DNA of 64,000 nucleotides from Stutzerimonas stutzeri (GCF_015291885.1 NZ_CP036186.1:1319001-1383000); one strand, 5' to 3'. Shown: positions 21,062-30,886, numbered from the stretch's first letter. The notes: generated by a model from the sequence alone, not told the origin. Made by a program: numbers and translations.

Positions 21062-21283
21062 GCTCGGTTGCGGAAGTATTGATAGTCATTCGGCAATCGT
21101 CAAAGGGGCAATTAACATCGGGAAAGTCAGCAGCCCCGACTGTGCAGTCAGTAAGGCGCAGGATGCAAGCGCAGGCTGTTAATCCGAAAGCAACATTGCG
21201 TGTCGTCGATCAATTCCGCAAGGCGCGTAACGCCGTCCCGACTTACCTGTATAGCGGCAAAGAATCTTCAAGCCTTAAATGAA

Positions 21284-21310
21284 AAATGCCCGCGTTGAAG
21301 GCGGGCATTT
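21284..21310 (-). terminator. rho-independent terminator of sodB
   Basis: AAATGCCCGC (21284-21293), loop of 7, GCGGGCATTT (21301-21310). On the minus strand the stem is followed by a T-run (TTTTTC), 22 bp past the sodB stop codon. Confidence 0.9.
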
Positions 21311-21332
21311 CATTTACTGCGGTCTGAGCGGC

Positions 21333-21914
21333 TTAGCCTGCGAAGTTCTTCGCGACGAAGTCCCAGTTCACCAGGTTCCAGAACGCTTCGACGAATTTCG
21401 GACGAGCATTGCGGTAATCGATGTAATAGGCGTGCTCCCAAACGTCACAGGTCAGCAGCGGCTTGTCGCCTGCAGTCATCGGGTTGCCGGCACCGATGGT
21501 GCTCGCCAGACCGAGGCTGCCGTCGGACTTCTTGACCAGCCACGCCCAGCCGGAGCCGAAGGTACCGATAGCGGTCTTGGTGAACTCTTCCTTGAACTTG
21601 TCGAAGGAGCCGAAGGACGCGTTGATGGCATCAGCCAGCGCACCAGTCGGCTGGCCGCCGGCGTTCGGCGCCAGGCAATTCCAGAAGAAGGTGTGGTTCC
21701 AGACCTGAGCGGCGTTGTTGAAGATGCCGCCGGAGGAGGTCTTGATGATGCTTTCCAGGTCCTTGCCTTCGAACTCGGTGCCCGGGACCAGGTTGTTCAG
21801 GTTGGTGACGTAGGTAGCGTGATGCTTGTCGTGGTGGAACTCGAGCGTCTCGGCGGACATGTGCGGCTCGAGAGCATTCTTTTCGTATGGCAGCGGCGGC
21901 AATTCGAAAGCCAT
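21333..21914 (-). CDS. sodB: superoxide dismutase, Fe type
   Basis: 193 residues, full length. Converts superoxide to oxygen and hydrogen peroxide in the cytoplasm. The metal ligands are visible: His in [13 protein letters not shown] (about 27), His in [11 protein letters not shown] (about 74), and Asp/His in [12 protein letters not shown] (about 157 and 161). [10 protein letters not shown] and AIGTFGSGW are Fe-SOD features. AGGAGATA upstream is the ribosome site. It is followed by its own terminator. Confidence 0.98.
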   Translation of the reverse strand: MAFELPPLPYEKNALEPHMSAETLEFHHDKHHATYVTNLNNLVPGTEFEGKDLESIIKTSSGGIFNNAAQVWNHTFFWNCLAPNAGGQPTGALADAINASFGSFDKFKEEFTKTAIGTFGSGWAWLVKKSDGSLGLASTIGAGNPMTAGDKPLLTCDVWEHAYYIDYRNARPKFVEAFWNLVNWDFVAKNFAG

Positions 21915-22317
21915 GATGTATCTCCTACTCAGGTGTCGAGGATTGATGCGGCCAGCTCGGAGGGGCGTATGAGGGTGGTGCCGGCTATACCGGCGAGCAG
22001 GTGCAAATGCGTGCGCGTCCTGCTTTTGACCCCCTGTCGTTCCCTTCGCTCGCTACATGCTTGCGCAATTTCTGGCCGTTCACGGTCGGCCGAACAGGCA
22101 GACTGAAGCGTTCCGCTCCATGTCTGCGAGCCAACGATCATAGCACCCGACCTGCGGCAAAACCACGCGGCAACTGTATGGAATATAGGTTCCAGAGCGG
22201 TTGCCGGGTGCATGCCCCGGGCGGTAGACAATTGGCTGCGCCTTGCGTGGACCGCGGCGCGGGGCAGGGCGTTCCTTGCCGGATGCGAAAAGGCGCGAGG
22301 TGGAAGGTCGCACCGGC
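21915..22317. other. intergenic stretch, no gene seen
   Basis: 403 bp between the sodB start and the argO stop. It must hold the sodB promoter. Open frames crossing it are long only because they run on into argO or sodB in other frames. I see no clear terminator, tRNA or repeat. Confidence 0.5.
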
Positions 22318-22926
22318 CTAGCCAGCGAAGGCCAGATGCGCGGCAATGGCGAACATCATGGCCGCCACGCCGAGGTCGATCAGGCGCCAGGTGAGCGGGC
22401 GGGCCAGCCAGGGCGCAAGCCAGGCGCCGCCAAGCGCCAACGTCATGAACCATAATGTCGATGCGCTGGCAGCACCTAGCGTATAGGCCCCAGGTTCCGG
22501 TTGCTGTGCACCGAGCGTACCGATCAGTACGACGGTGTCGAGATAGACGTGCGGATTGAGCAAGGTCACGGCCAGTGCCGCCAGCAGCACCGCACGTAGC
22601 GGACGGGGCTGCGCATCGGCGCTCTGCAGACTCTTTGGCCTGGCTGCGCGCCGCAGGGCGAGCGAGCCATACCACAGCAGAAAGATCACACCGCCCCAGC
22701 GAGTGACTTCCAGCAGCACTGGATTGCTTGCCAGCAGAGCGGCCAAGCCGAAAACACCAAGACTTACCAGCAGCACATCGCAAACGATGCAAAGCGCCGC
22801 CACTGGCAGGTGATGCTCGCGACGCAGGCTCTGGGCCAGGACGAAGGCGTTCTGTGCACCAATCGCCATGATCAGCCCCGCCGCCACTGCCAAACCATTG
22901 ATATAACTCTGCCAGATCGCATTCAT
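22318..22926 (-). CDS. argO: LysE/ArgO-family amino-acid exporter
   Basis: 202 residues from ATG at 22926; the longer open frame would put a polar tail before the first helix. Six membrane helices, with the family start GLAVAAGLIMAIGAQNAFVLAQ and the conserved LLNPHVYLDT in the middle. Exports arginine or lysine from the cytoplasm. It is divergent from an ArgP-type LysR gene 91 bp away, the classic exporter-regulator arrangement, so basic-amino-acid-dependent activation is likely. Confidence 0.9.
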   Translation of the reverse strand: MNAIWQSYINGLAVAAGLIMAIGAQNAFVLAQSLRREHHLPVAALCIVCDVLLVSLGVFGLAALLASNPVLLEVTRWGGVIFLLWYGSLALRRAARPKSLQSADAQPRPLRAVLLAALAVTLLNPHVYLDTVVLIGTLGAQQPEPGAYTLGAASASTLWFMTLALGGAWLAPWLARPLTWRLIDLGVAAMMFAIAAHLAFAG

Positions 22927-23017
22927 GTCGCACGCCTCGTTGGTTTCTGCTGGCGAGTCTGCGTATCGCTGATCTATAAGAGAAACCAATTTTGCTTCGG
23001 TAGCATTAGGAAAACTA

Positions 23018-23908
23018 ATGTTTGACTACAAATTGTTGGCGGCGCTTGCGGCGGTGGTCGAACAGGGCGGCTTCGAGCGCGCTGCCCAGGCGCTGGGGCT
23101 TTCCCAGTCGGCGATATCACAGCGAATCAAATTGCTCGAAGCTCGTGTTGGCCAGCCTGTGCTGTTGCGTGACGTGCCCCCCAGACCAACCGAGCTGGGG
23201 CAGCGCCTGCTCAACCATGTGCAGCAGGTGCGGTTGCTCGAGCGTGACCTGCAAGGGCAGGTTCCGGCGCTGGATGAGAACCGCCTGCCCGAGCGACTGC
23301 GCATCGCGCTGAATGCCGATAGCCTGGCGACCTGGTGGGCCGGCGCGGTAGCACCGTTCTGCGCTGAGCACCGGGTACTGCTTGATCATGTGGTTGAGGA
23401 TCAGGCGGTGGGGCTCAAGCGCATGCGCGCCGGCGAAGTGGCAGCCTGCGTTTGCGCCGCCGAGCGGCCGTTGGCAGGTGCACGCAGCCAGTTTCTGGGG
23501 GCGATGCGCTATCGGGCGCTGGCCAGTCCGTCATTCGTCAGCCGTCATTTTCAGCGGCCGGCAGTCGCTGCAGATCTGGCACGGGTACCAGCCGTTGTCT
23601 TCGGTCCCGATGATCAGTTGCAGCACCGTTATATGGCGGCAGTCGGTGGGGCAGAGGCGTTCATTCACCATCTATGCCCGTCGTCCGAGGGCTTTGTGCG
23701 CCTGCTGCAAAGCGGCCTTGGCTGGGGGTTGGTGCCGGAGTTACAGGTGCGTGGCGAACTTGCGCGTGGGGAATTGGTCGATGTGCTGTCCGGGCCGCCG
23801 ATAGACGTGCCGTTGTACTGGCACCATTGGCGCAACGGCGGGCAACTGCTCGACGAGCTGACGCGACACCTGGTGCGTTGCGCCAGCGATTGGCTGCTGG
23901 TCGAGTGA
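23018..23908 (+). CDS. argP: LysR-family regulator ArgP (IciA)
   Basis: 296 residues. The N-terminal winged helix-turn-helix is LAAVVEQGGFERAAQALGLS with QSAISQRIKLLE as recognition helix; the effector-binding domain follows from about residue 90. Length and sequence (DVPPRPTELGQRLL, LDHVVEDQ) fit ArgP, which activates the basic-amino-acid exporter in response to arginine or lysine. AGGA precedes the ATG. Counterpart of PA4363 (iciA). Confidence 0.92.
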   Translation: MFDYKLLAALAAVVEQGGFERAAQALGLSQSAISQRIKLLEARVGQPVLLRDVPPRPTELGQRLLNHVQQVRLLERDLQGQVPALDENRLPERLRIALNADSLATWWAGAVAPFCAEHRVLLDHVVEDQAVGLKRMRAGEVAACVCAAERPLAGARSQFLGAMRYRALASPSFVSRHFQRPAVAADLARVPAVVFGPDDQLQHRYMAAVGGAEAFIHHLCPSSEGFVRLLQSGLGWGLVPELQVRGELARGELVDVLSGPPIDVPLYWHHWRNGGQLLDELTRHLVRCASDWLLVE

Positions 23909-23913
23909 GACGC

Positions 23914-24186
23914 TCAGGCGAGAACGCGCTGGCCTCGGTAGATACGCACGCTGGCGCTGCTGGTCGAGGAGCGTGATGGTGTCGGCACAGGTGTCGGCAA
24001 TTGATCAGTGAAACCGGCAAGCTGGCGCCCGAGTTCGCGGGTCAGCTCGTCGTTGGAACGCATGCAGCCGGTTAGCATGGCCGATACCGCGTCCGGTTGA
24101 TTGAGATGAATGTCGAGTTGCTGCTCATCGCGCAATCTGCGCCGCAGGCTGCGCATGCAGTCGATAACCGCCTTGTTCAGCTCCAT
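23914..24186 (-). CDS. conserved hypothetical protein
   Basis: 90 residues from ATG at 24186, supported by GAGGA about 9 nt upstream. The first 65 residues are helical and charged (MELNKAVIDCMRSLRRRL, NDELTRELGRQLAGF), and the tail is low-complexity with Pro, Thr and Ser. It has no signal peptide or membrane helix and fits no family I recognise. It converges with argP, 5 bp between stops. Confidence 0.6.
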   Translation of the reverse strand: MELNKAVIDCMRSLRRRLRDEQQLDIHLNQPDAVSAMLTGCMRSNDELTRELGRQLAGFTDQLPTPVPTPSRSSTSSASVRIYRGQRVLA

Positions 24187-24546
24187 GCTTTGTTCCTCGT
24201 AAATTGCCCTAAGGCCCAACATCCCTGTCGGAAGTGTCTATCCGCTGGCATGGAAGACACAGCAAGCGGCGTACCAGGTTTTTCAAATGGCGCTGTGTCG
24301 TCCATGTTTGGTGGGCGAAGTGCCCGGCTGCTGTGGTGTAGCGGTCTGCCGTCGTGTCGCGCACGAGGTTCGTAAGGCGTTTCGCTGCGGATCGGCGTTG
24401 ATTTTTAATGCACCGTGATGCGCGTCACAGCCGGCGCAATGCTCTACGGCGGTGCATCTGCTCGGCATGCTTGCCGTCGCTGATGGCTGCTTCCCGAATC
24501 GCTATACTGCGCGCTGTTTTTTGCTCCGCGCCATTGAAGGTATCCC
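24187..24546. other. intergenic promoter region between divergent genes
   Basis: 360 bp. It holds the promoters of two divergent genes. A TATACT box at 24503-24508 is a plausible -10 for the rightward gene, but I see no -35 at a good distance. A short stretch of AT-richer sequence lies near 24390-24420. No RNA gene is evident. Confidence 0.4.
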
Positions 24547-25449
24547 ATGCGCAACGACGCCCGTGACGAACTGGACAACATCCCTAGCCTGACCGCAGGC
24601 CGTGACCGTGTGGAACCCTACCCCGCGCCGGATCTGGACCCGGTCCCGAAAACCTCTGCTGAACACGGCGACGACGGACGCTCTCGGCAGAAGCGCCGCG
24701 CGGGCAGTGGTGGCAGCAGCAAGGCGAGCACGGCGCCGCTGTGGGTCATGGTGCTGGCGCTGCTGATCAGCCTCGGCGCACTGGGCTGGTGGAGCTACCA
24801 GAAGATTGCCATGCTGGAGATGCAGCTGGTTGCCACTCAGGAGAGCTTCGCGCGTATCAGTGAGGATGCCGCGGGGCGTCTGCAGGACATCTCCGGCAAG
24901 GTTGTGGCGACAGAGTCCAACGTGACCACTGAAAGCGAGGCGGTGAAGCTGCGCATCAAGCAGTTGGAGCAGCAGACAGTGGACCTCGCCCGCAAGCAGC
25001 AGGCCTTTGCCACCGAGCAGCAAAGCCTGGCCGGCAAGCAGGGCAATCAGGATCAGCGCATGGACGAGCAGGGCAAGCGCCTTGAGCGCTTAGGGACTGA
25101 CGTGCAGGCTCAGCAGAGCACCACTGCAACTCTCGCGGAGAGCGTCAAGACACTTGGCAGCGAGCAGGCCTCGCTGAAGTCGGCATTGGACGAGCAGGCC
25201 AAGCTGGCGGGTCGCATCGACAGCCTGAGCAAGGATGTGGCGGCGTTGAAGCAGAGCGGTAACCAGAGCCAGGCGATCAGCCGGCTGGAGCAGGACATCC
25301 TGGTACTGCGCAGCGAAGTGGACAACCGTCCGGCACCGAGCGCCACCAATACGGCCGAGTTCGACTCCTTCCGCGCCCAGGTCACCCGCACCATCAACGC
25401 CATGCAGGGGCAGATTGCCAATCTGCAGGGTCAGATCGACGGTCGCTGA
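24547..25449 (+). CDS. single-pass membrane protein with long coiled coil
   Basis: 300 residues. A polar, proline-rich cytoplasmic start is followed by one membrane helix (WVMVLALLISLGALGWWS, about residues 66-83). The remaining roughly 210 residues form an almost uninterrupted heptad-rich coiled coil (KLRIKQLEQQTVDLARKQ, SRLEQDILVLRSEVDNR). There is no enzymatic motif. Such proteins act as periplasmic struts or scaffolds; the function here is unknown. A GC-rich hairpin follows the stop. Confidence 0.75.
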   Translation: MRNDARDELDNIPSLTAGRDRVEPYPAPDLDPVPKTSAEHGDDGRSRQKRRAGSGGSSKASTAPLWVMVLALLISLGALGWWSYQKIAMLEMQLVATQESFARISEDAAGRLQDISGKVVATESNVTTESEAVKLRIKQLEQQTVDLARKQQAFATEQQSLAGKQGNQDQRMDEQGKRLERLGTDVQAQQSTTATLAESVKTLGSEQASLKSALDEQAKLAGRIDSLSKDVAALKQSGNQSQAISRLEQDILVLRSEVDNRPAPSATNTAEFDSFRAQVTRTINAMQGQIANLQGQIDGR

Positions 25450-25466
25450 GCCCTGCAGTTTTGACC

Positions 25467-25492
25467 AGCCGCCGCGCCCAATCGCGGCGGCT
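25467..25492. terminator. hairpin between convergent genes
   Basis: AGCCGCCGCG (25467-25476), loop CCCAAT, CGCGGCGGCT (25483-25492): a perfect 10-bp stem. Only short pyrimidine tracts follow, so it is a probable bidirectional terminator. Confidence 0.6.
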
Positions 25493-25509
25493 TCATCCTC
25501 TAGAACCCG

Positions 25510-27432
25510 TTACAAGTCCCAGGCCAGGGACAGTCCAAGTCCATGGTCGCGGTTGTCGTTACCCCGATAATGGTAGTTGGCGCGCAAGGCCAAACCTGGC
25601 GTCAAACGGTGCGCGAGGCCGACAGTGAAGCGCGTCTGGTCGCCGGTTGGCACTGCGCCGGGCAGTTCGAAGCTGTTGCCCGCTACGCTGTTCAGCGACA
25701 TGCGCAAATCACGGCGGTCCTCGTCCTCACGCTCCACCTCCCGCGCGACCTCGCCGAAAATTCGCGTGCGCTCGCTAAGCGCATAGTCGCCAAACAGGCC
25801 AAGCGACAGGCGCAGTGAGTCCAACTCCTGATCGTGGTAGCTCAACGCAGTGGAGCGCTCGCCTTGCTCGCTATAGCCGTCGACCTCGACCTTCTGATAA
25901 CTCGCGCCAACGAAGGGGCCAAACTGCAGTTGGTCGCCTGGTTGCATCAGGTTGAATCCGACCTTGGCTGCCGCCCCCCAGAGCGTGCCTTCCGTATCGC
26001 CTTTTTCCGTGCGCTCGGTGACGCCAAGGGCGAACGTGCGCTTGAGGTTGTGGTAGTCGAGGTAGCCGACGCTGAGGCTGAAGTCGGCGAACAGGCGCTG
26101 TTGTTCGTAGCGAGCGAAAGCCGTGGCCAGATAGCTGCGCATGTCGTAGTCGGAGTCGTTTCTACCCAGCTCCAGCGAGTTTTCCGCCAAGCCCAGGCTG
26201 ACGCCCGCCAGCCAGGTTTCGCTCAGGCGATGGGTAACACCCAGCGAGAGACTCAAACCGTGCCCGTCACCGCCACCGTAACCATCGTACTCAGGTCGGT
26301 TGTAACCGCCTTGGACGAAGGTGCGCCAGGCACCGACCGCCTGCCAGTCGCCACGCTGGGCGGACAGCTCGTTGTCCAGCTGCTGCAGGTGGGCGCGCAA
26401 TGCCGACCGGCCCATTTCCGGCAGCAGCGAGATTTCCCACGGGGCGGAGATGATCGAATACAGATAGTCGGCGCTGATCTGATGGACCGCGGTGGTCGGG
26501 TGGACAGCGTCGTTGAACAGCAAACGGTTTGGGTCTGGCGCAGTACCGCCGAGGCTGTAGGTCGGGTCTGGCAGGCAGGGCGACGTCGAGGACGATGGAT
26601 CGAAGCAAACGGCGGTCTGCGCAACGTTAGGATCGAAGCCGAAGGCCGCGAGGTCCGCACGTACTTCTGCCAACAGCAGGCGGTTGTTTACCAGCACGTA
26701 GTTGCCACCTTGGGCTTGCAGCTGGCTCGCCAGTTCGGTGTTGAACTGGTCGCTCAGGAAGTTGAGTGTGGCGGCTGCTGCCGGGCCTGAGATGGCCCCC
26801 AGCGGTGTGATGCCGACATCCGGCAGGTCGGAGACGATGATGTAGCGGGCACCGGCGCCTTGCAGTGCACCAACGCCGGCGACCAGATTGCCGGCCGCTG
26901 CGGCCATCGTCACCGGATTGGTAGTGAGCTGAAAGATGTCATTGCCGCCGCCATTCAGGTAATACAGAGCGTTGCTATCGATCCTTGGATTCTCGATCAG
27001 ATAGCCCGATCGGGTGCGTGTAGCGCCGCCCGCTGACACAGTGGATTCAAAGTTGATCGAATCGAGAATTTGGTCGGTGCGGTAGCCGCCAACGGCGTAG
27101 TTGGTGCCGTCCGGGTTGCCGGTGAGAAGTGCCGGCAAGATTGGTGTGGAGGGTAACGATTGAAGTCCGAGCATGCTGGCCAATCGTTGCGTGCCGACTT
27201 CGCCGCTATATTCGCCCGCACCATAAGTGGGGCCTGTACGGTTGGTGAAGCGCAGGCCACCGGTGGGGTTGCCGCCGAGCGTCGGGCTTTGCAGGTCTGG
27301 GAAGTTGCCGGCATCACTCAACGAGTCGCCGAAAACGACGAACTGGCTGAACGGCCCGCTATTGGCGGTTGCCGTACCGGTTGCACAGGTGAGCAGAATG
27401 ATTGCCGCAAGCGGTTTGAGAGCGCTCTGCAC
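25510..27432 (-). CDS. estA: autotransporter esterase EstA (GDSL lipase)
   Basis: 640 residues from a GTG at 27432, chosen because AAGGAGA lies 7-8 nt upstream and a signal peptide (ALKPLAAIILLTCATGTATA) follows at once; the upstream ATG at 27474 would add a charged leader. The passenger (about 25-370) is a GDSL hydrolase with catalytic Ser in FGDSLSDAGNF, Gly/Asn oxyanion residues in GGGNDIF and Asp/His in FNDAVHPT. The last roughly 260 residues form the translocator barrel ending in an aromatic/hydrophobic strand (LGLSLAWDL). It matches P. aeruginosa EstA throughout; EstA sits in the outer membrane and affects rhamnolipid and motility traits there. Confidence 0.93.
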   Translation of the reverse strand: MQSALKPLAAIILLTCATGTATANSGPFSQFVVFGDSLSDAGNFPDLQSPTLGGNPTGGLRFTNRTGPTYGAGEYSGEVGTQRLASMLGLQSLPSTPILPALLTGNPDGTNYAVGGYRTDQILDSINFESTVSAGGATRTRSGYLIENPRIDSNALYYLNGGGNDIFQLTTNPVTMAAAAGNLVAGVGALQGAGARYIIVSDLPDVGITPLGAISGPAAAATLNFLSDQFNTELASQLQAQGGNYVLVNNRLLLAEVRADLAAFGFDPNVAQTAVCFDPSSSTSPCLPDPTYSLGGTAPDPNRLLFNDAVHPTTAVHQISADYLYSIISAPWEISLLPEMGRSALRAHLQQLDNELSAQRGDWQAVGAWRTFVQGGYNRPEYDGYGGGDGHGLSLSLGVTHRLSETWLAGVSLGLAENSLELGRNDSDYDMRSYLATAFARYEQQRLFADFSLSVGYLDYHNLKRTFALGVTERTEKGDTEGTLWGAAAKVGFNLMQPGDQLQFGPFVGASYQKVEVDGYSEQGERSTALSYHDQELDSLRLSLGLFGDYALSERTRIFGEVAREVEREDEDRRDLRMSLNSVAGNSFELPGAVPTGDQTRFTVGLAHRLTPGLALRANYHYRGNDNRDHGLGLSLAWDL

Positions 27433-27781
27433 GGAGTATCTCCTTGTTGTTTTTGTTGTGGATACGTCGCTCACGCATACGCGGGCGACCCCGACACGCT
27501 AATGACGGCTGCGCTAGCGGATAAGCCCTCGAAAGGGCGATTCGGCCTTAACGGTCGTTAGTTCTTAAGGGGGACTGGGCGTTTGTGGTGGGTTTCATTG
27601 TCCTGGCTCAAGATTGGTTAGTGGCCAACTGATACCATGCGCCGCGCTCGCGCCTGGGGTGACACCACTCCCGTATCTGCGGGCAGATATCTGCCTTGAA
27701 TTGAAGAGCCAGCCCTTTGGCATCCGGATCGTCGGAGGCGCTGCGCCTGGAGCCATCCCTCCCTGGGAGTACAACAATAAA
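27433..27781. other. intergenic promoter region
   Basis: 349 bp between the estA start and the diguanylate cyclase start, which are divergent. The frame of the cyclase is open back to 27614, but that stretch does not look like protein. No terminator or RNA gene is seen. Confidence 0.4.
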
Positions 27782-28978
27782 ATGCCATCGCTTCTTGACC
27801 TGCTGCGCAACCGTCTGAGTTCCCTGCTGCCCAGCGAGCTCAAGCCCAACGAGCTTCGCCATCTGCTCAGCCCGCGGCGCCATCCGCTGCTGCTCTGCCA
27901 GCGCCGCGCGACCTTGATCGTCAATCGCGTACGCCTGTTCGCATTCCTGTTCGCGGTGTTGACCCCATTGTGGAGCCTGATCGACCTGATGGTGTTCGAG
28001 CCCCGGCTATGGCTGGCGTTGCTCGGTTTCCGGATGATGGCCTGCCTGGCCTTTACCTGCCTTCTACTGTTTTATCGCCCGAGCGGTAATCTGCTGGATG
28101 CTTACCGGGCTATCGCGATTCTGTTCGCCATTCCGACCATCTTCTATATCGCCTCGCACACCTTGCTCGGCAGTTATCAGCTGGCGCAGTTTTCCGCTGT
28201 GGTTGGCGCCGGATACGCCTTTCTGCCGTTCGTGCTGATGGCCGGGTTGACCATCTTCCCGCTGACGCTGATTGAAAACCTGGTGCTATCCGTGCTCTTG
28301 CTACTGGCTCAGGCGCTGGCCGGGTACCTCAGTTGGGCGACACTGAACTGGCCGTCTTTCGCTGGTGCATTCTGGCTGCTGATCCTGATTGCCGGCGTCG
28401 CCAGCCTGGCCAGCATGAGCCAGCTGGCGTTCATGTTCGCCCTGGTACGTCAGGCGATTCGTGATCCGCTCACAGGGGTTTTCTCCCGTGGCAGCGGCGA
28501 GGAAATCCTGCGGCTGCAGTGGGATAGCGCGCAGCGCAAGAATGGCGCGCTCGCGCTGGCCTTCATCGATCTCGACCATTTCAAGTCGATCAACGACAAC
28601 CATGGCCACGAAGCCGGCGATCAAGTGCTACGCGAGGCTGCCAGGCGCTTGGTGGTGAAACTGCGTGGCTCCGATAGCCTGCTGCGCTGGGGCGGTGAGG
28701 AATTTCTGCTGATCATGCCGGACACCGACATGCAGCAGGCGCACAGCGCCTTGGAACGCATCGTCGGTGAGGGCCTCGGCACCCGGCCAGACGGTACGGC
28801 GCTAACTGCGAGCATCGGTCTGGCAGAGCGTACTTGCGACCAGGTTGGCGACTATCGAGATCTGCTGGAACTGGCGGATAAGCGCATGTATTACGCCAAG
28901 ACGAGTGGGCGCAATCGCCTGTGCGCAGTGGAGCAGGGCGAATCGCAGCGGCAGGGTGCTTTTGCCCTTGGAGGTTAA
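27782..28978 (+). CDS. membrane-bound diguanylate cyclase (GGDEF)
   Basis: 398 residues from ATG at 27782 (weak GGGAG 13 nt upstream). About six membrane helices fill residues 50-240. A single GGDEF domain follows, with the active site intact as RWGGEEF and an inhibitory I-site RGSD five residues before it. DPLTGVFSRGSGEE and FIDLDHFKSINDNHGHEAGD are the other conserved blocks. It should make c-di-GMP and be feedback-inhibited. The input domain is unnamed to me; it may sense a membrane or small-molecule cue. Confidence 0.9.
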   Translation: MPSLLDLLRNRLSSLLPSELKPNELRHLLSPRRHPLLLCQRRATLIVNRVRLFAFLFAVLTPLWSLIDLMVFEPRLWLALLGFRMMACLAFTCLLLFYRPSGNLLDAYRAIAILFAIPTIFYIASHTLLGSYQLAQFSAVVGAGYAFLPFVLMAGLTIFPLTLIENLVLSVLLLLAQALAGYLSWATLNWPSFAGAFWLLILIAGVASLASMSQLAFMFALVRQAIRDPLTGVFSRGSGEEILRLQWDSAQRKNGALALAFIDLDHFKSINDNHGHEAGDQVLREAARRLVVKLRGSDSLLRWGGEEFLLIMPDTDMQQAHSALERIVGEGLGTRPDGTALTASIGLAERTCDQVGDYRDLLELADKRMYYAKTSGRNRLCAVEQGESQRQGAFALGG

Positions 28979-29041
28979 TCAGGGTATTGCAAGTCAGGTG
29001 CGCGCCGGTACTTGAAGCGGGTCATCGCATCGTGGCCGTTA

Positions 29042-30244
29042 TCAGGTATTGGTAACACCGAACACGTGGCGCATGTAGCTTACGAAGGCCTCGTCGCGGC
29101 ACATGGTCTTGCCCGGCGAGTCGGAGATCTTCGCTACCGGCTGACCATTGCAGGCGGTCATCTTGATGACCATGTTGGTTGGTTCCACGCCGGGTATGTC
29201 GCAGGTAAGCCCGGTGCCGATGCCGAAACTCGGGTTGCTTCGGTCGACCAGGGCGCGGTGAATCTCGAGCGCTTTGGCCAGGTCCAGGCCGTCGGAGAAA
29301 ATCAGCTGACGGGTTCGCGGGTCGATGCCCAGGCGCTGATAGTGCGCGATGGCTTTCTCGGCCCAGACCAGAGGGTCGCCGGAGTCGTGGCGCAGGCCGT
29401 CGAACAGCTTGGCGAAGTAGAGATCGAAGTCGCGCAAGAACGCATCCATCGTGATGCAGTCGGTCAGCGCAATGCCCAGTGCTCCACGATATTCACGTAC
29501 CCAGCAGTCCAGCGCCGCCACCTGGCTATCGATCAGCCGCGGGCCGAGTTGCTGGTGCGCCATGATCCACTCATGGGCCATGGTGCCCATCGGCTTCACA
29601 TTCTGCGTGCGCGCCAGATGCACGTTGCTGGTGCCGGCGAAACGGCCCGGAAAGTTGCGTTGCAGTCGATCCACCACCATCGCCTGTACGGCAAAGGAGA
29701 AGCGACGACGTGTGCCGAAATCCGCCAGGGTGAAGCTGGCCAGCTCCTCTTCACTGGCCTGACTGCATAGCCAGCTCAGCTTTTCATCCAGCCGGTCGCG
29801 CGCCTGGTCCAATGTCACCTCGGGGTAACGCGCGCGGTTGCGCACCTCGCTGACGATGGCCAGGAGCGGCACCTCGAACAGGATCACATGCAGCCAGGGC
29901 CCGCGCAGGTGCATCACCAGCTCGCCGTCCTCGATGTTCACATGCAGATAACGCAGATCGAAACGGAACAAGCCGAGAAAGCGGATGAAGTCCGGCTGCA
30001 TGTATGGGATGCGCTCGAGGTAAGCCAGCTCCTCGGAGGTCATCTGCAGTTCGGCCAGTGCCTCGATCTGCTGACGGATCTCGCCAAGGTAGGGCGTCAG
30101 GTCCTCTGCGGAGCGACTGCGAAACGCCCACTCCACCTCTGCATTGGGGTAGTGATGCAGCACTGCCTGCATCATGGTGAGCTTGTAGAAATCGGTATCC
30201 AGCAGGCTCTGGATGATCTGGTCGGAAAATGCGCTGCTGCTCAT
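29042..30244 (-). CDS. pncB: nicotinate phosphoribosyltransferase
   Basis: 400 residues, full length. Converts nicotinate and PRPP to nicotinate mononucleotide, using ATP, in NAD salvage. Signatures are the start [30 protein letters not shown], the phospho-His region MGTMAHEW and the PRPP-binding [10 protein letters not shown]. Similar length to P. aeruginosa PncB2 (PA4376), which is also from the mexVW neighbourhood there. It converges with the cyclase gene. No NAD regulator site recognised. Confidence 0.96.
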   Translation of the reverse strand: MSSSAFSDQIIQSLLDTDFYKLTMMQAVLHHYPNAEVEWAFRSRSAEDLTPYLGEIRQQIEALAELQMTSEELAYLERIPYMQPDFIRFLGLFRFDLRYLHVNIEDGELVMHLRGPWLHVILFEVPLLAIVSEVRNRARYPEVTLDQARDRLDEKLSWLCSQASEEELASFTLADFGTRRRFSFAVQAMVVDRLQRNFPGRFAGTSNVHLARTQNVKPMGTMAHEWIMAHQQLGPRLIDSQVAALDCWVREYRGALGIALTDCITMDAFLRDFDLYFAKLFDGLRHDSGDPLVWAEKAIAHYQRLGIDPRTRQLIFSDGLDLAKALEIHRALVDRSNPSFGIGTGLTCDIPGVEPTNMVIKMTACNGQPVAKISDSPGKTMCRDEAFVSYMRHVFGVTNT

Positions 30245-30501
30245 CGACTACTCCAAGTTGGAAAGTGTGTCTGATAATAGCGACAAACGGCATTGGGCGT
30301 AGGGTGGGTTCGATAGTGAAACGAATTTTGTGGTTGGAATATGCGCTTGCCATATTGCCATTACTTGGCGGCAAGTGTCGCGGTTGGTGATGTGCTCTAT
30401 ATATTTTTTTAATAACTTCTTTGCGTTGTAAGCGACCGGAAGCGAGCAAGTAGAACATTCGCTGCTGAGGAAAGCTGTTATAAGCGACGGAATATAAAGA
30501 A
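30245..30501. other. AT-rich intergenic stretch, no gene seen
   Basis: About 260 bp upstream of pncB and downstream of the KGG gene. It contains an AT-rich core around 30395-30420, unlike the surrounding GC-rich DNA, and likely includes the pncB promoter. No open frame with a ribosome site was found. Confidence 0.4.
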
Positions 30502-30529
30502 GGGCAGGGGCCAATAACGGCGCCTGCCC
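30502..30529 (-). terminator. hairpin downstream of the KGG-protein gene
   Basis: GGGCAGG (30502-30508) pairs with CCTGCCC (30523-30529). On the minus strand it is followed by TTCTTTATATT, an imperfect T-rich tail, about 20 bp past the stop codon. Confidence 0.55.
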
Positions 30530-30547
30530 CTCTTACGCCGTCAGCGG

Positions 30548-30718
30548 TTAGCTGCTGCGGCCGCCGCCGTGGCTGTTCTGACCACCCTTGCGGCCAGCTT
30601 CTGACGCTTTCTCTTTATCGTTGGCGAAGTTACCGCCGCTGTTGTGGCCGCCCTTGCGGCCAGCTTCTGAAGCTTTCTCTTTATCGTTGGCGAAGTTGCC
30701 AGGATTGTTATTTGCCAT
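30548..30718 (-). CDS. small KGG-repeat stress protein (Con-10-like)
   Basis: 56 residues, below usual length cut-offs. ATG at 30718 has GAGGAG about 9 nt upstream. The protein is two nearly identical repeats, each GNFANDKEKASEAGRKGG, followed by a Gly/Ser tail. This is the KGG motif (stress-induced acidophilic repeat, as in YciG and fungal Con-10), found in small hydrophilic stress proteins of enterics and pseudomonads. The two repeats are also nearly identical in DNA, so the gene grew by recent duplication of a roughly 57-bp unit. Confidence 0.88.
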   Translation of the reverse strand: MANNNPGNFANDKEKASEAGRKGGHNSGGNFANDKEKASEAGRKGGQNSHGGGRSS

Positions 30719-30886
30719 GTCTTTTTCTCCTCAATGGATAGAGACTTTCACAAAGGGCTGAAGAAAGAGATCAACAGCCTCACTGTGTCAGAGGGAGTCC
30801 CGCGGCAGGAGTTTCGAAGAATTTAAGCCTGTAGACGAATGGTTTTCCCTGTGTCGAGTAGGACTATGGCTGGGCGGCGGCAAAAA

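Noticed and set aside
21929..22933. 334-residue open frame overlapping argO and the sodB upstream region
   Set aside because: Mostly the shifted frame of argO; no start signal and arginine/proline-rich sequence.
24471..24508. Sigma-70 promoter TTGCCG ... TATACT upstream of the coiled-coil gene
   Set aside because: The spacer is 26 bp, too long; only the -10-like element is noted.
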